From: an uncultured Eggerthellaceae bacterium
Lineage (GTDB): Bacteria; Actinomycetota; Coriobacteriia; Coriobacteriales; Eggerthellaceae
NCBI GenBank assembly: GCA_910577495.1
Contig: CAJTML010000006.1
Span: 1-43,714 of the forward strand
Length of the DNA: 43,714 nucleotides
Direction of reading: 5' to 3'
In this document: positions 6,874-14,713 of the stretch, one piece after another
Layout of the letters: each line of letters opens with the position of its first letter
Position numbering within the stretch: the stretch's first letter is position 1
Translations under genes and position numbers: made by a program
The notes under the pieces: generated by a model
Database searches by the model: none
Seen by the model: only the letters and a program-made list of their open reading frames with translations
What the model was told of the DNA's origin: nothing

Positions 6874-6943
6874 CGAACCCCAATCCTCGAAGCCTCACAA
6901 TGGCTTCACTCCAGACATTCATTATACGAATTATAGTTTCCGA

Positions 6944-6972
6944 TAGACACAACAAGCGCCCTCTTCTATACT
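6944..6972 (+). promoter_or_regulatory. Promoter of the TetR-flavodoxin operon
   Basis: A -35 hexamer TAGACA (6944-6949) and a -10 hexamer TATACT (6967-6972) are separated by 17 bases. The transcript would start just before the GAAAGGAGAG ribosome site of the gene at 7001. The -10 box overlaps the operator at 6970-6985. Confidence 0.65.
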
Positions 6973-6985
6973 AACGTTTGTTAGT
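6970..6985. promoter_or_regulatory. TetR operator overlapping the -10 box
   Basis: ACTAAC (6970-6975) and GTTAGT (6980-6985) are perfect inverted repeats with spacer GTTT. The site begins within the -10 box and ends 15 bases before the ATG of the TetR gene, so binding would block polymerase. This is a typical arrangement for a TetR protein repressing its own operon. Confidence 0.72.
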
Positions 6986-7000
6986 TTTGAAAGGAGAGTC

Positions 7001-7624
7001 ATGCCGAGAGTCAACGGAAATGCACGGAACGTCATTCTGGACGAGGCGCTTCTCATGTTCAGCGAGAAGGGGTTCAAGCCCACGTCGATGCGGGATATCG
7101 CCGCAGCCGTCGGCATGAGGGCTCCCTCACTCTACAATCACTTCAAGGGCAAGCAGGAGCTGTTCGACGCGCTCATCGAACGGGAGACGACCTACATCGA
7201 GGAGGTGCTCCACGCCTCGGGAGCGATGGCGCTGCCCGGCGACGATCCAAGCGCCTACTGCTCGGATGAGCCAAACGCAGTCGAAGACCTTGTATGGAGG
7301 AGCTACGCGCCCTTCTTCACCGATGCGCGAATCGGCAGCCTCCACCGAATGCTCGCGATAAGCCGGTTCAAGGATGAGCGCTGCAACACGCTCTTTCGCC
7401 AGATATTCATAGACCGCCCCATCGCCTTGCAAAAGGCCATCTTCACCCGCCTGGTCGACGCCGGCTCGTTCGCCCCTTGCGACGCGGGTCTCGCGGCGGC
7501 GGAGTTCCACGGCCCCCTGTTCATGCTCATGGACACGGAAGCCGACCCGCGAGATGCCGAGACGTTCTGTCGGAGGCACACAGCGGCGTTCAACGAGACC
7601 CACAGGAAAGGAAGCGCATCATGA
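7001..7624 (+). CDS. TetR/AcrR family regulator of flavodoxin operon
   Basis: A 207-residue TetR-type repressor. The helix-turn-helix occupies about residues 8-55, with MRDIAAAVGMRAPSLYNHFKG containing turn and recognition helix. The C-terminal two thirds are helical with an unassigned ligand pocket. ATG is preceded by AAAGGAGAG. Its TGA overlaps the next ATG (ATGA at 7621-7624), so regulator and flavodoxin are translationally coupled. The operator at 6970-6985 suggests autorepression of the operon. Regulator-flavodoxin-membrane protein sets suggest response to a redox-active or quinone-like compound, which is inference. Hand-counted lines in this gene reach about 70 percent G+C, well above the housekeeping block. 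Confidence 0.9.
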   Translation: MPRVNGNARNVILDEALLMFSEKGFKPTSMRDIAAAVGMRAPSLYNHFKGKQELFDALIERETTYIEEVLHASGAMALPGDDPSAYCSDEPNAVEDLVWRSYAPFFTDARIGSLHRMLAISRFKDERCNTLFRQIFIDRPIALQKAIFTRLVDAGSFAPCDAGLAAAEFHGPLFMLMDTEADPRDAETFCRRHTAAFNETHRKGSAS

Positions 7625-8181
7625 GAACGGCAATTGTCTACTGCTCGCAGACGGGCCACACCGAGAAGTACGCGCAGTGGCTCGCAGACGAGCTGGAATG
7701 CCCCGCCTATCCTTATCGCGATCGAGCGCGTATAGACCTCGAAAGCATTGACCTGCTCGTGTTCTGCAGCTGGTTCCACGCCGCCACCGTCATTGGGTCG
7801 AAATGGTTCAAGAGGGTGATGGCGAAGCACTCGGGCGTTCGCTTCGTCCTGCTCGCCACTGGCGCGACGCCGATGCCCGGGGGCGGATGGTCGGAGGAGA
7901 AGGACATCGAGGAGGCCTTCGAGCGCAGCTTCCCGAAAGCGGACTACCCGGGTCTCCCCCGCTTCTACTGCCACGGTGGCTTCGACTTCAACAGGCTCGG
8001 GGTCGCCGACAAGGTGATGATGCGCATGTTCTTCAGGATGAATGAGAAGAGGGCCGACGACCCGAAGGTCGAGGAGATGCTGGACACCATGCGCCAGAGC
8101 TTCGACGGCACGAGGCGCGAGTACCTTGAGCCCGTCATCGATTGCATCAGAAGCCTACAGAATGGGAATACCGATGAATAG
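7621..8181 (+). CDS. Flavodoxin-domain protein
   Basis: A 186-residue protein with the flavodoxin-like N-terminal strand and FMN phosphate loop, IVYCSQTGHTEKYA (residues 5-18). A second conserved segment, LVFCSWFHAATVIGSKWF, and LLATGATPMPGG follow in the order expected for flavodoxin-like FMN-binding proteins of the type related to menaquinone-dependent protoporphyrinogen oxidase (HemG) and short flavodoxins. It probably carries electrons or acts as an FMN-dependent reductase in the cytoplasm. The start is ATG 7621, overlapping the TetR stop, with AAAGGAAG upstream; a longer open frame back to 7477 is only overlap with the TetR gene. The C-terminal helix (about 150-180) is charged and may bind a partner. 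Confidence 0.85.
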   Translation: MRTAIVYCSQTGHTEKYAQWLADELECPAYPYRDRARIDLESIDLLVFCSWFHAATVIGSKWFKRVMAKHSGVRFVLLATGATPMPGGGWSEEKDIEEAFERSFPKADYPGLPRFYCHGGFDFNRLGVADKVMMRMFFRMNEKRADDPKVEEMLDTMRQSFDGTRREYLEPVIDCIRSLQNGNTDE

Positions 8182-8614
8182 GCTGGCTCGCGGCTTCGCG
8201 CTGTTCATGAACTGGTTCGACGGGATATGCGCTACTTTCTGCGGCGCATGGATGGCGCTGAGCGGGGTGATCGCACTTCCCCTTTCCTGGAGCGATTGGA
8301 TGCCGGTGGAGCTCCTAGAGCCACTCCCTCTTCCTGATTTCATGATAACGAGCTTTCTGTGGCCAGGCATCGCGCTCATGCTAGTAAATGGATTGCCGAA
8401 CATTATCGCCCTGGCGCTCAGACTCAAGGGGAATCGAGCCGCCTCTTACGCGTGGGGCATCGCCGCAGGCATGCTGCTCATCTGCTGGACTGCGTTCGAA
8501 CTGGTATACATCCCCAACGGCTTATCGGTCTTCTACCTTCTTCTTGGTATCTTGCAGACGGCTGCGAGCTGGCATGCGCTGAGGGTCGAAGCACACACTG
8601 CTCGAGAGCAATAA
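8174..8614 (+). CDS. Small integral membrane protein of TetR-flavodoxin operon
   Basis: A protein of about 146 residues with four hydrophobic segments (starting near residues 8, 52, 85 and 108) and short polar loops. No family is recognised. ATG 8174 lies inside the end of the flavodoxin gene (its TAG is at 8179-8181), so translation is probably coupled; ATG 8162 would add four residues. Neither has a strong ribosome site. As the third gene of the operon it may anchor or supply the flavodoxin, or transport the compound sensed by the TetR protein. It converges with the gene ending at 8624, leaving only nine bases between the two stop codons. Confidence 0.7.
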   Translation: MNRLARGFALFMNWFDGICATFCGAWMALSGVIALPLSWSDWMPVELLEPLPLPDFMITSFLWPGIALMLVNGLPNIIALALRLKGNRAASYAWGIAAGMLLICWTAFELVYIPNGLSVFYLLLGILQTAASWHALRVEAHTAREQ

Positions 8615-8623
8615 GGATTGTAT

Positions 8624-9088
8624 TCAGAAGCGCCTGAGATGGCCGAGGTGTATGCCGATGTGGCCGACACCGAGGACTATGGCGGCAGCAATTGTGATTG
8701 GCGACTGCTGCCAGATGCCCAAAAGGACGAACGCCGCTACCGGGAGCGTCGCCAAGGGCGCAGGGATGAAGCCCAAAGGCCGATACATGTCCCGTATTTC
8801 CCCATCGCTTCTGAAGTAGCGCACCCAGGCAGCCTCGTAGAACAGCATCAGGGCAAACGCCGACGCGAGCCACAAGAGCCAGGGCATGGCGTAGCCCTCC
8901 GGGCAGACGAAAACCAAGGCCGAAGCCGTGACGGCGACTTGGCCGATACGCTCAAGAATGCGGAGCACAAGGTTCTCGCGCTCTGCGACTTCGCTGTACC
9001 CGAGGGGCTGCCTTCTCCCCCAGATTATGTTAGGCACGAACAGCATGGCAAGCATGACCAAGCCGACTGCCGAGAAACCGAACTGCAT
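8624..9088 (-). CDS. Four-TM membrane protein, unknown family
   Basis: A 154-residue hydrophobic protein. The first segment (about 4-24) resembles an uncleaved signal anchor and is followed by IIWGRRQPLGY and three more hydrophobic segments (about 47-64, 66-86 and 108-145, the last perhaps two passes). The C-terminus has LGVGHIGIHLGHLRRF, with three histidines that could bind metal or haem, though this is not a recognised motif. ATG 9088 is preceded by GAGGGTGTAG. It converges with the TetR operon and stands alone. No function is proposed. Confidence 0.65.
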   Translation of the reverse strand: MQFGFSAVGLVMLAMLFVPNIIWGRRQPLGYSEVAERENLVLRILERIGQVAVTASALVFVCPEGYAMPWLLWLASAFALMLFYEAAWVRYFRSDGEIRDMYRPLGFIPAPLATLPVAAFVLLGIWQQSPITIAAAIVLGVGHIGIHLGHLRRF

Positions 9089-9334
9089 CTACACCCTCTA
9101 TCCCGATTCTAAAACTAAGTAGTGGTTAGCTGTACCTATCCTTGAGCTCCCCGCCCTCCGCGAAGCTGAGTATGTAAGGATACATGGATAACAATTCAAT
9201 AGCTTAGCGCCATCTTTGTCTTATCCTGTGCAGCTTCTCGCTTCTTATCTCTTTGTGAAAGCACGCTTACTTTTCGATCTTTTACGCCTAGTTAACGAAA
9301 CGACTATAAAACAATCGAGACAGATTTACACAGC
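9089..9334. other. Intergenic stretch with possible gene remnant
   Basis: No full gene can be supported here. On the minus strand a 25-codon frame near 9130-9205 reads ELLSMYPYILSFAEGGELK and DRYS before a stop; it looks protein-like and may be the C-terminal scrap of a deleted gene, but it has no ribosome site. The AT-rich part near 9290-9320 may hold the promoter of a minus-strand gene. Antitoxin similarity to the fossil at 3996 begins at its right edge. Confidence 0.3.
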
Positions 9335-9601
9335 TCACGAGAGAGAAGCCAGCTCGTTTTCTATAGCTTGGCGGTAGAACTCTGATTTCGTGATACCTCG
9401 CTTACATGACGCATCTTCTATGGCAGCGATATAGGAGTGGGGAATTCTGAAAGACACTGTTTCCATGTCCTCATCATAAAGACGAGGGCGACCCAGCGTT
9501 ACTTCGCCACACCCTTTCCATGCTCCATTTTCGTACTCCTCTGCCATAGTTTCCAGTTGGTCATCGCTGAGGATAGTTCCGTTTTCAAGCTTGAATTCCA
9601 T
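9335..9601 (-). CDS. Ribbon-helix-helix antitoxin, BrnA-like
   Basis: An 88-residue protein. Residues 1-40 are polar and acidic (MEFKLENGTILSDDQLETMA and on). GRPRLYDEDMETVSFRIP begins the ribbon strand, and two helices follow (SYIAAIEDASCKRGITKSEF and the C-terminal one), the pattern of CopG/BrnA-type antitoxins that bind toxin and operator DNA. The start is ATG 9601, with GAGG eight bases upstream; an open frame back to 9700 is overlap with the toxin gene. It is second in the operon, four bases after the toxin stop, an order shared by brnT-brnA. A mutilated copy of its 3' end lies at 3996-4094. Confidence 0.82.
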   Translation of the reverse strand: MEFKLENGTILSDDQLETMAEEYENGAWKGCGEVTLGRPRLYDEDMETVSFRIPHSYIAAIEDASCKRGITKSEFYRQAIENELASLS

Positions 9602-9605
9602 GCCT

Positions 9606-9872
9606 TTACCTCGCAATTCCAAGTTCGCGGTACGTCTTTTCCGACGGCGGCGTCGTTGCGTGGTATATAAGCCAACTACCAAGATCTCCCCGAATGCCAA
9701 CTAACTCTAGAAGACGTCCCTTGGCATCAAACCCAACAACGACATATTCATCGTAGTCTTTATCAATCCTAGGCGCAGATATCAGCGCATTTTCCCAAGC
9801 TTCAACTACGCTTACTTCATCCAGCTCTGGATGTCTCTCGAAGATACGAGGATGAACCACCAGTTTTATCAT
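9606..9872 (-). CDS. BrnT-like / DUF4258-like toxin of TA pair
   Basis: An 88-residue protein, MIKLVVHPRIFERHPELDE at the start, then AWENAL, VVVGFDAKGRLLELVGI and WLIYHATTPPSEKTYRELGI. The strand pattern with a GRLLE-type core and a C-terminal His-Ala-(x)4-Ser-Glu-Lys motif recalls small RelE/BrnT-fold ribonuclease toxins; the exact family is uncertain. The start is ATG 9872, with AAAGGTG upstream; an in-frame ATG at 9905 has no ribosome site. It is translated just ahead of the antitoxin and sits directly downstream of dprA. The pair should form an autoregulated addiction module. Confidence 0.7.
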   Translation of the reverse strand: MIKLVVHPRIFERHPELDEVSVVEAWENALISAPRIDKDYDEYVVVGFDAKGRLLELVGIRGDLGSWLIYHATTPPSEKTYRELGIAR

Positions 9873-9940
9873 TTCGCACCTTTTTGTATTGCATAAGTAT
9901 AACACGGAATATTTCTACACACAAAACAGCCAATCAACCG

Positions 9941-10915
9941 CTAACACACCATGCTATAGCGGCCATCAGGGCATCGCTGCACCCTTCCTGCCTGTTCAGC
10001 TTCCACCAGAGTTCTCATGATGAGCCTGTTGAGATTGGAGGCTTCTACGCGATCACAAAGCAGCTGATGCAAGTCGTCTAAGGTCAACGGAGACGCCAGA
10101 AGCGCTTGTGTCATCTCGCGTTTTACACGCAACGCATCATCCGATACCTGCTCACCCCCGTCGCCGCATATCGAGGGATTGCTACCCGTCGCGCCACCCT
10201 GTTGCACCTCTTCGCCAAACGAGGCAAAACCCGTGAGTACGCCAAAAGATTGTGTCAACATGGAATCGAAGGTCTTATCGTCAATAATTGGCTGTGCTCC
10301 TTGGCTGAGCAGCCAATTTGCGCCATGCGAAGATGGCGCGGTTATGGCACCAGGTACCACGCATACATCCCGATTAGCACACACCGCGTCGTCTGCTGTT
10401 GACAGGGTACCGGAAGGTAGTCCCGCCTCCACGATCAAGGTCACTTTCGCCAGTGCAGCAATAAGCCGATTGCGCTCCCGAAACATATAGGGGCGCGGAT
10501 CAGCATCCCATGGCTGCTCAGACACAAGTGCACCACCTTGGGCAACTATGCGACTAAACAGCTCTTTGTGTTCAGCGGGATACGGTTTATCGCAGCCTCC
10601 ACCCAAAAACGCCACCGTCTTCCCTCCTGCCGCCAATGCAGCTTTGTGCGCCTCCGAGTCACATCCGCGCGCCCCACCGGAAATAACTACTACCCCATTA
10701 CGAGCCGCTTTGTCCGCAAACCGCTTCGCACACGCCAATCCATAGGGAGTAGCTTTTCGAGCGCCTACAATAGCAATCCCCTCACGAAGAGCATCTACAG
10801 ATCCCACCACATACAAACAGCGCGGAGGATTTCTAACGCGCTCAAATACCTCGGGATAGCGAACATCTCCTCGCAAGATTTCATGTCGTTTACCAGGTAT
10901 ATAACTACTACTCAT
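9941..10915 (-). CDS. dprA: DNA-protecting protein DprA
   Basis: A 324-residue DprA/Smf protein, which binds incoming single-stranded DNA and loads RecA during transformation and recombination. Residues about 46-215 form the Rossmann-like core: IAIVGARKATPYG (48-59), VVVISGGARGCDSEAH (75-90), FLGGGCDKPYPAEH (103-116) and FRERNRLIAAL (145-155). A C-terminal winged-helix (about 255-322) follows an extended linker. Its ATG overlaps the comM TGA (ATGA, 10912-10915), so the two are coupled. The last 22 codons are duplicated in damaged form at 4099-4167. The toxin gene starts 68 bases beyond the stop. Confidence 0.95.
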   Translation of the reverse strand: MSSSYIPGKRHEILRGDVRYPEVFERVRNPPRCLYVVGSVDALREGIAIVGARKATPYGLACAKRFADKAARNGVVVISGGARGCDSEAHKAALAAGGKTVAFLGGGCDKPYPAEHKELFSRIVAQGGALVSEQPWDADPRPYMFRERNRLIAALAKVTLIVEAGLPSGTLSTADDAVCANRDVCVVPGAITAPSSHGANWLLSQGAQPIIDDKTFDSMLTQSFGVLTGFASFGEEVQQGGATGSNPSICGDGGEQVSDDALRVKREMTQALLASPLTLDDLHQLLCDRVEASNLNRLIMRTLVEAEQAGRVQRCPDGRYSMVC

Positions 10916-12405
10916 TGCATGTCACCTTCCTCACGCAACCGCAACCCAAACGCTTCATAAATATGTTCAAGACAAACCGCTTGACTCTCATCCAAATCCG
11001 CTATCGTTCGCGCCAATGAAAGCGTACGAATAATTCCTCTCCCTGAAAGCTTGCTTCGCTGTGCCATCGCCTCAAACGCAGCTTGATCAGCCTCAGAAAG
11101 CTTGCACGCCTCAATCAATGCTTTACTCTTTCGGCTGGCTTGCTCCCCTGTTTGCGCTTGTCGCCAGTCGCGAAACTCACACCCACGCATGACTTCATCA
11201 TGCAAGGTGGCCGATGAAGTTCCACTACCCGACTGCATGACCGAATGCGCCTTCATCCGACCTACTTCAAGATGCACATCAATGCGATCCAGCAAAGGCC
11301 CGCCAATCCTTCCTTGGTAGCGTTTGATCTGCGGGATTGTGCACGTGCATACCGCGTCATCGGCACCATAGTTGCCGCAAGGACACGGATTAGTTGCAGC
11401 CACCAACATAAACGACGAAGGGAAACTCACCGAACCCTCCGCACGCGTAAGCGTCAATGCACCCGATTCAAGCGGTTGGCGAATACTCTGTAAAACCGCC
11501 GGCGAGAATTCAGCCATCTCATCTAAAAACAGCACACCATGATGAGCAAGTGAAATCTCCCCTGGTCGCAAAGGAGTTCCGCCGCCAACCAGTCCCGCTT
11601 GACTGATGGAGTGATGAGGGGCACGAAAGGGACGCACCCCCGCCAAAACATGCGTGGGATCAAGGCCTGCTACCGAATGAATGACCGCCGTCTCTATGCG
11701 CTCTTCTTTGGTGAGAGGTGGCAAAATAGACGGTATTCGCGATGCCAGCATGGTCTTTCCTGAACCGGGTGGCCCCATCATAAGAACGCCATGCCGACCG
11801 ACCGCAGCAATCACCAGCGCACGCTTCGACATTTCGTGACCTGCTATATCAGCGAAATCTGGCAGCGACGCACTTTGCTTGAATTCGTGAGTAGAAATAT
11901 GCATTTCAAGCGGCCGCAAAAAATCACGTAAACTTGCAACCTCAAAGCAAGTGCAATCAGACACCGCGGCAAGCTCGTTGGTATAAGCACTCACCAGCGA
12001 CCAGCCTTGCCGCTTAGCACACAGCGCACATGCCAACAGTCCCGCAACCGGGCGAACCGATCCCGATAGAGACAGTTCGCCAACAAGCAAAACATCCAAC
12101 AGATGCTCGGTCGGAATCTGCCCAGATGCACCCAGAATACCGAGCGCTATAGAAAGATCAAAACCCGACCCAGTCTTTTTAAGCGCCCCAGGTGCAAGAT
12201 TCACAACAATCTTATGCGGCGGCATCGTGAAGCCACAGGCACGAATAGCAGCCTTAACTCGTTCGCGTGATTCCTGGATTGATGCATCAGGCATCCCGAC
12301 AATCGTAAACGACGGAATGCCATTTCCAATGCTAACCTCTACCTCAACCGGAATTGCCTCAACACCTTTGATGGTTGCCGCATGAAGACGACATTTCCCT
12401 TGCAT
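10912..12405 (-). CDS. comM: YifB/ComM family Mg-chelatase-like AAA+ ATPase
   Basis: A 497-residue protein of the YifB/ComM family. Residues 1-165 are the ChlI-like N-terminal domain (IVGMPDASIQESRERVKAAI). The AAA+ core has Walker A GPPGSGKT at 211-218 and Walker B VLFLDE at 291-296, and a Mg-chelatase C-terminal helical domain with LSGRGIIRTLSLARTIADL follows. In transformable bacteria ComM is a branch-migration helicase that helps integrate foreign DNA. Its length is normal for the family. ATG 12405 directly follows the yraN stop, and the 3' end overlaps dprA. The yraN-comM-dprA order is a conserved cluster. Confidence 0.94.
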   Translation of the reverse strand: MQGKCRLHAATIKGVEAIPVEVEVSIGNGIPSFTIVGMPDASIQESRERVKAAIRACGFTMPPHKIVVNLAPGALKKTGSGFDLSIALGILGASGQIPTEHLLDVLLVGELSLSGSVRPVAGLLACALCAKRQGWSLVSAYTNELAAVSDCTCFEVASLRDFLRPLEMHISTHEFKQSASLPDFADIAGHEMSKRALVIAAVGRHGVLMMGPPGSGKTMLASRIPSILPPLTKEERIETAVIHSVAGLDPTHVLAGVRPFRAPHHSISQAGLVGGGTPLRPGEISLAHHGVLFLDEMAEFSPAVLQSIRQPLESGALTLTRAEGSVSFPSSFMLVAATNPCPCGNYGADDAVCTCTIPQIKRYQGRIGGPLLDRIDVHLEVGRMKAHSVMQSGSGTSSATLHDEVMRGCEFRDWRQAQTGEQASRKSKALIEACKLSEADQAAFEAMAQRSKLSGRGIIRTLSLARTIADLDESQAVCLEHIYEAFGLRLREEGDMQ

Positions 12406-12816
12406 CTACGCACCACCAAAAGCATTAATATGATGGCGAACAACTGCTCTATCAGGCGCAATGATTACGATTGAGACAATATCAAAGCGAATCGGTACAT
12501 CCACAATGCCACAATTCGCAAGATACTCAAGCGCAATACGTTCATACCGCTCTCGCTTCTCTGGCGTGACCGCCTCTGAAGGCATCCCTTTATCACAGTT
12601 GCGACGCGTTTTAACCTCAACAAACACCACCGCGTCATCATCGCGCGCTATGATGTCCGCCTCTCCCGCATAACACGTCCAATTGCGTGCAACAATGTCA
12701 TACCCGCGACACTCCAAAAAATGAGCAGCGGCATCTTCGCCACGCCTCCCAAGTGCTCTATTTCGTTTACCTTGGGATGATTTTGTTACGGGTCGTTCCA
12801 ATACGGCTTCAGTCAT
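12406..12816 (-). CDS. UPF0102 / YraN family endonuclease-like protein
   Basis: A 136-residue YraN protein. The restriction-endonuclease-like fold is shown by GRRGEDAAAHFLECRGY, then NWTCYAGEADIIARDD with the catalytic-type Glu and Asp, and VVFVEVKTRR supplying the ExK element. The family is often linked to DNA processing; its exact role is unknown. I start it at ATG 12816 (MTEAVLERP), where GAGAGGAG stands six bases upstream. A longer frame to 12867 adds 17 residues without a better ribosome site. The 228-base stretch between this start and the rnhB stop (13044) must hold any promoter; no clear one was found. The gene abuts comM. Confidence 0.92.
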   Translation of the reverse strand: MTEAVLERPVTKSSQGKRNRALGRRGEDAAAHFLECRGYDIVARNWTCYAGEADIIARDDDAVVFVEVKTRRNCDKGMPSEAVTPEKRERYERIALEYLANCGIVDVPIRFDIVSIVIIAPDRAVVRHHINAFGGA

Positions 12817-13043
12817 AACAATCTCCTCTCTATTGGGAGTTGTCATGATACGCACGGCCGCGCGCACGAATTACATGCGCGTTTCTTTGTTTTGGATCAA
12901 GAATTCTCAAAAATCTTATACAGATCTCACGCGCATTCAAGCAAAAGACACACCGAACTCACGTCACTTCCGCAACGGATCGCCGAAAGCTTATACCGTT
13001 TTACTACGAATTTAGATCATGTGCCCAGACGCAAGGCAGCAAT

Positions 13044-13832
13044 CTAGAACAGCGAAGGCTGTAAAAAGGCGCCACAGAACGAAACGCGATGCTCAGGCGT
13101 CAAACCATACTGCTTGATAGCAGCAATATGAGCAGCTGAAGCATATCCTTTGCACGATTCCCAGTCGTATTCGGGATAGCTTTTCGCAAGTTCTACCATG
13201 CGCGCATCACGCTCAACCTTTGCCACCAGCGACGCCGCCGCAATGGAAGCGCTTTTTCCGTCTCCTTTGATGATGTTAATTTCACGCGGATCCAGGCGCA
13301 GTGGATTGCCATCCAAAAGCACTACATCGGGAATCACACCTGCGCGCTCAATTTCCTTGAGCGCACGTGAAAATGCCACACGAAGTGATGCCGACATGCC
13401 GCACGCATCAATCTCAGCAGGCTCAATATACTGCACCGTCCAGGCAAGTGCCTGCTCTTTAATCTGTGCCGCAATGCGCTCTCGGTCGGCAGGTTTTACC
13501 TGCTTAGAATCATTCAGCCCTTCAATCAGCGGCTCAGAGGGCAACACAACCGCACCCACCGCCAAAGGTCCTGCCAAAGGGCCGCGTCCCACTTCATCCA
13601 AACCCACACACACGCGTCCACCACGCTCAGATAAAAGAGCGTGCTCAAAATCATACATACCCTGCAAACGCGCACGCTCTTGCGCCAGAGCATCAAGTCG
13701 CTTTCTATTTTGGCGAAGTGCAGCCTGCACGCCCTTGCGCGTGTCTGCAGCAAGCGAGCGCTCGTAGACCGCAAAGTCCTCATCGGTGGCCTGCGAGAGC
13801 ATCTGCTTGATTTCGCCAACTGAAAGATCCAT
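13044..13832 (-). CDS. rnhB: Ribonuclease HII
   Basis: A 262-residue RNase HII that nicks RNA-DNA hybrids 5' of single ribonucleotides. The catalytic motif GLDEVGRGPLAGP lies near residue 80, with further conserved VVLLDGNPLRL, KGDGKSASIAAASLVAKVERD and YDWESCKGY. An N-terminal extension of about 75 residues with coiled-coil character is as in Firmicutes homologues. The start is ATG 13832 (MDLSVGEI), preceded by AGGAG; the upstream frame to 13850 is unlikely. The rplS terminator lies 20 bases ahead, so rnhB relies on read-through or a nearby promoter. Confidence 0.94.
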   Translation of the reverse strand: MDLSVGEIKQMLSQATDEDFAVYERSLAADTRKGVQAALRQNRKRLDALAQERARLQGMYDFEHALLSERGGRVCVGLDEVGRGPLAGPLAVGAVVLPSEPLIEGLNDSKQVKPADRERIAAQIKEQALAWTVQYIEPAEIDACGMSASLRVAFSRALKEIERAGVIPDVVLLDGNPLRLDPREINIIKGDGKSASIAAASLVAKVERDARMVELAKSYPEYDWESCKGYASAAHIAAIKQYGLTPEHRVSFCGAFLQPSLF

Positions 13833-13851
13833 TTGAACTCCTACACACAAA

Positions 13852-13882
13852 AAGCCCCCTGACCTGAGACGTCAAGGGGCTT
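13852..13882 (-). terminator. Intrinsic terminator after rplS
   Basis: On the minus strand AAGCCCC (13876-13882 complement side) pairs with GGGGCTT, extended by TGAC/GTCA with one mismatch, and is followed by TTTTTG. It lies between rplS and rnhB and would cut expression of the downstream rnhB-yraN-comM-dprA genes relative to rplS. Confidence 0.75.
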
Positions 13883-13903
13883 GCATATATACTGATTGAC
13901 GGC

Positions 13904-14251
13904 CTAGCGGAAAGCCTTTTCCTTAATTTTGGCAGCCTTGCCAATCTTGTTGCGCAGGTAGTACAGCTTAGCGCGACGTACGTCACCTTGACGTACAACC
14001 TCAATCTTTTCAATCTTGGGTGAGTGCACCGGGAAGGTACGCTCTACACCGATTGAGAAGCTGATCTTGCGAACGGTAAACGTCTCACGGTTTGAAGCAC
14101 CCTGACGACGGATAACGTCACCCTGGAAGACCTGAATACGCTCGCGATTACCCTCGGTAATACGATAGTGAACTTTCACATTGTCACCAACGTTGAACGC
14201 CGGGACGTCCTGCTTCATTTGTTGTTGCTCGATGGCGCGAATGATATCCAT
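13904..14251 (-). CDS. rplS: 50S ribosomal protein L19
   Basis: A 115-residue L19, found at the 30S-50S interface. Family landmarks are VKVHYRITEGNRERIQVFQG, VIRRQGASNRETFTVRKIS, GVERTFPVHSP and the closing RRAKLYYLRNKIGKAAKIKE. I choose ATG 14251 (MDIIRAIEQ), eight bases after AGAAGGA and in line with other L19 starts; ATG 14257 adds two residues. A well-formed promoter lies at 14321-14349 and a terminator at 13852-13882, so it can be transcribed alone. In many genomes rplS follows trmD directly; here trmD is 13.5 kb away. Confidence 0.97.
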   Translation of the reverse strand: MDIIRAIEQQQMKQDVPAFNVGDNVKVHYRITEGNRERIQVFQGDVIRRQGASNRETFTVRKISFSIGVERTFPVHSPKIEKIEVVRQGDVRRAKLYYLRNKIGKAAKIKEKAFR

Positions 14252-14320
14252 GGCCATGTTCCTTCTCTATACTTTAAGCTTACCACTCATGCGAGTTTCC
14301 TCGTTTAGACACGATTTGAC

Positions 14321-14349
14321 AGTGTATCGCAATAATTTGGTTGATGCAA
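14321..14349 (-). promoter_or_regulatory. Promoter of rplS
   Basis: On the minus strand -35 TTGCAT (14344-14349) and -10 TACACT (14321-14326) are separated by exactly 17 bases. The start of transcription would give a leader of about 60 bases to the rplS start. Confidence 0.7.
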
Positions 14350-14380
14350 GACGAATTCGCAAGAGCGTCACAAAAGTTCG

Positions 14381-14713
14381 CTAAATGAGCGACAAAAGTG
14401 CATATGCGGCAACTCCTGCAACCGCAGACCAGAGCAGCGACTTCGTCTTAAATGCCACCAGGCCAACCACTACAGCTGCCACCAACGGAGCAGCCGCCGG
14501 CCACAGTCCTGCGTCAAACATTGTTGGTTCAAGCAAATCGTTGGCCACCAGCGCCGCAAATGCTGCCGGCGGAATAAAGCCAAGGGCTTTCTCAAGACCT
14601 TCGGGCAGATTGCGCCCTTTCAGCACAAACAGCGGTATCACACGACAGGCAAGCATCGTAATGGCGCAGCAAACAAAAACGATAAAAAAGTCTGTCCAAC
14701 CCATCGGCTGCAT
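14381..14713 (-). CDS. azlD: AzlD family branched-chain amino acid exporter subunit
   Basis: A 110-residue membrane protein with four hydrophobic segments and the AzlD signature CRVIPLFVLKGRNLP near residue 23 and LGFIPPAAFAALVANDLL near 43. AzlD is the small partner of AzlC in the AzlCD exporter of branched-chain amino acids and their analogues. ATG 14713 follows the azlC TAA with no gap; the ribosome site must lie in the azlC end. A short stem (TCGCT/AGCGA) with a TTTT run overlaps its own stop codon and may act as a weak terminator. Confidence 0.92.
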   Translation of the reverse strand: MQPMGWTDFFIVFVCCAITMLACRVIPLFVLKGRNLPEGLEKALGFIPPAAFAALVANDLLEPTMFDAGLWPAAAPLVAAVVVGLVAFKTKSLLWSAVAGVAAYALLSLI

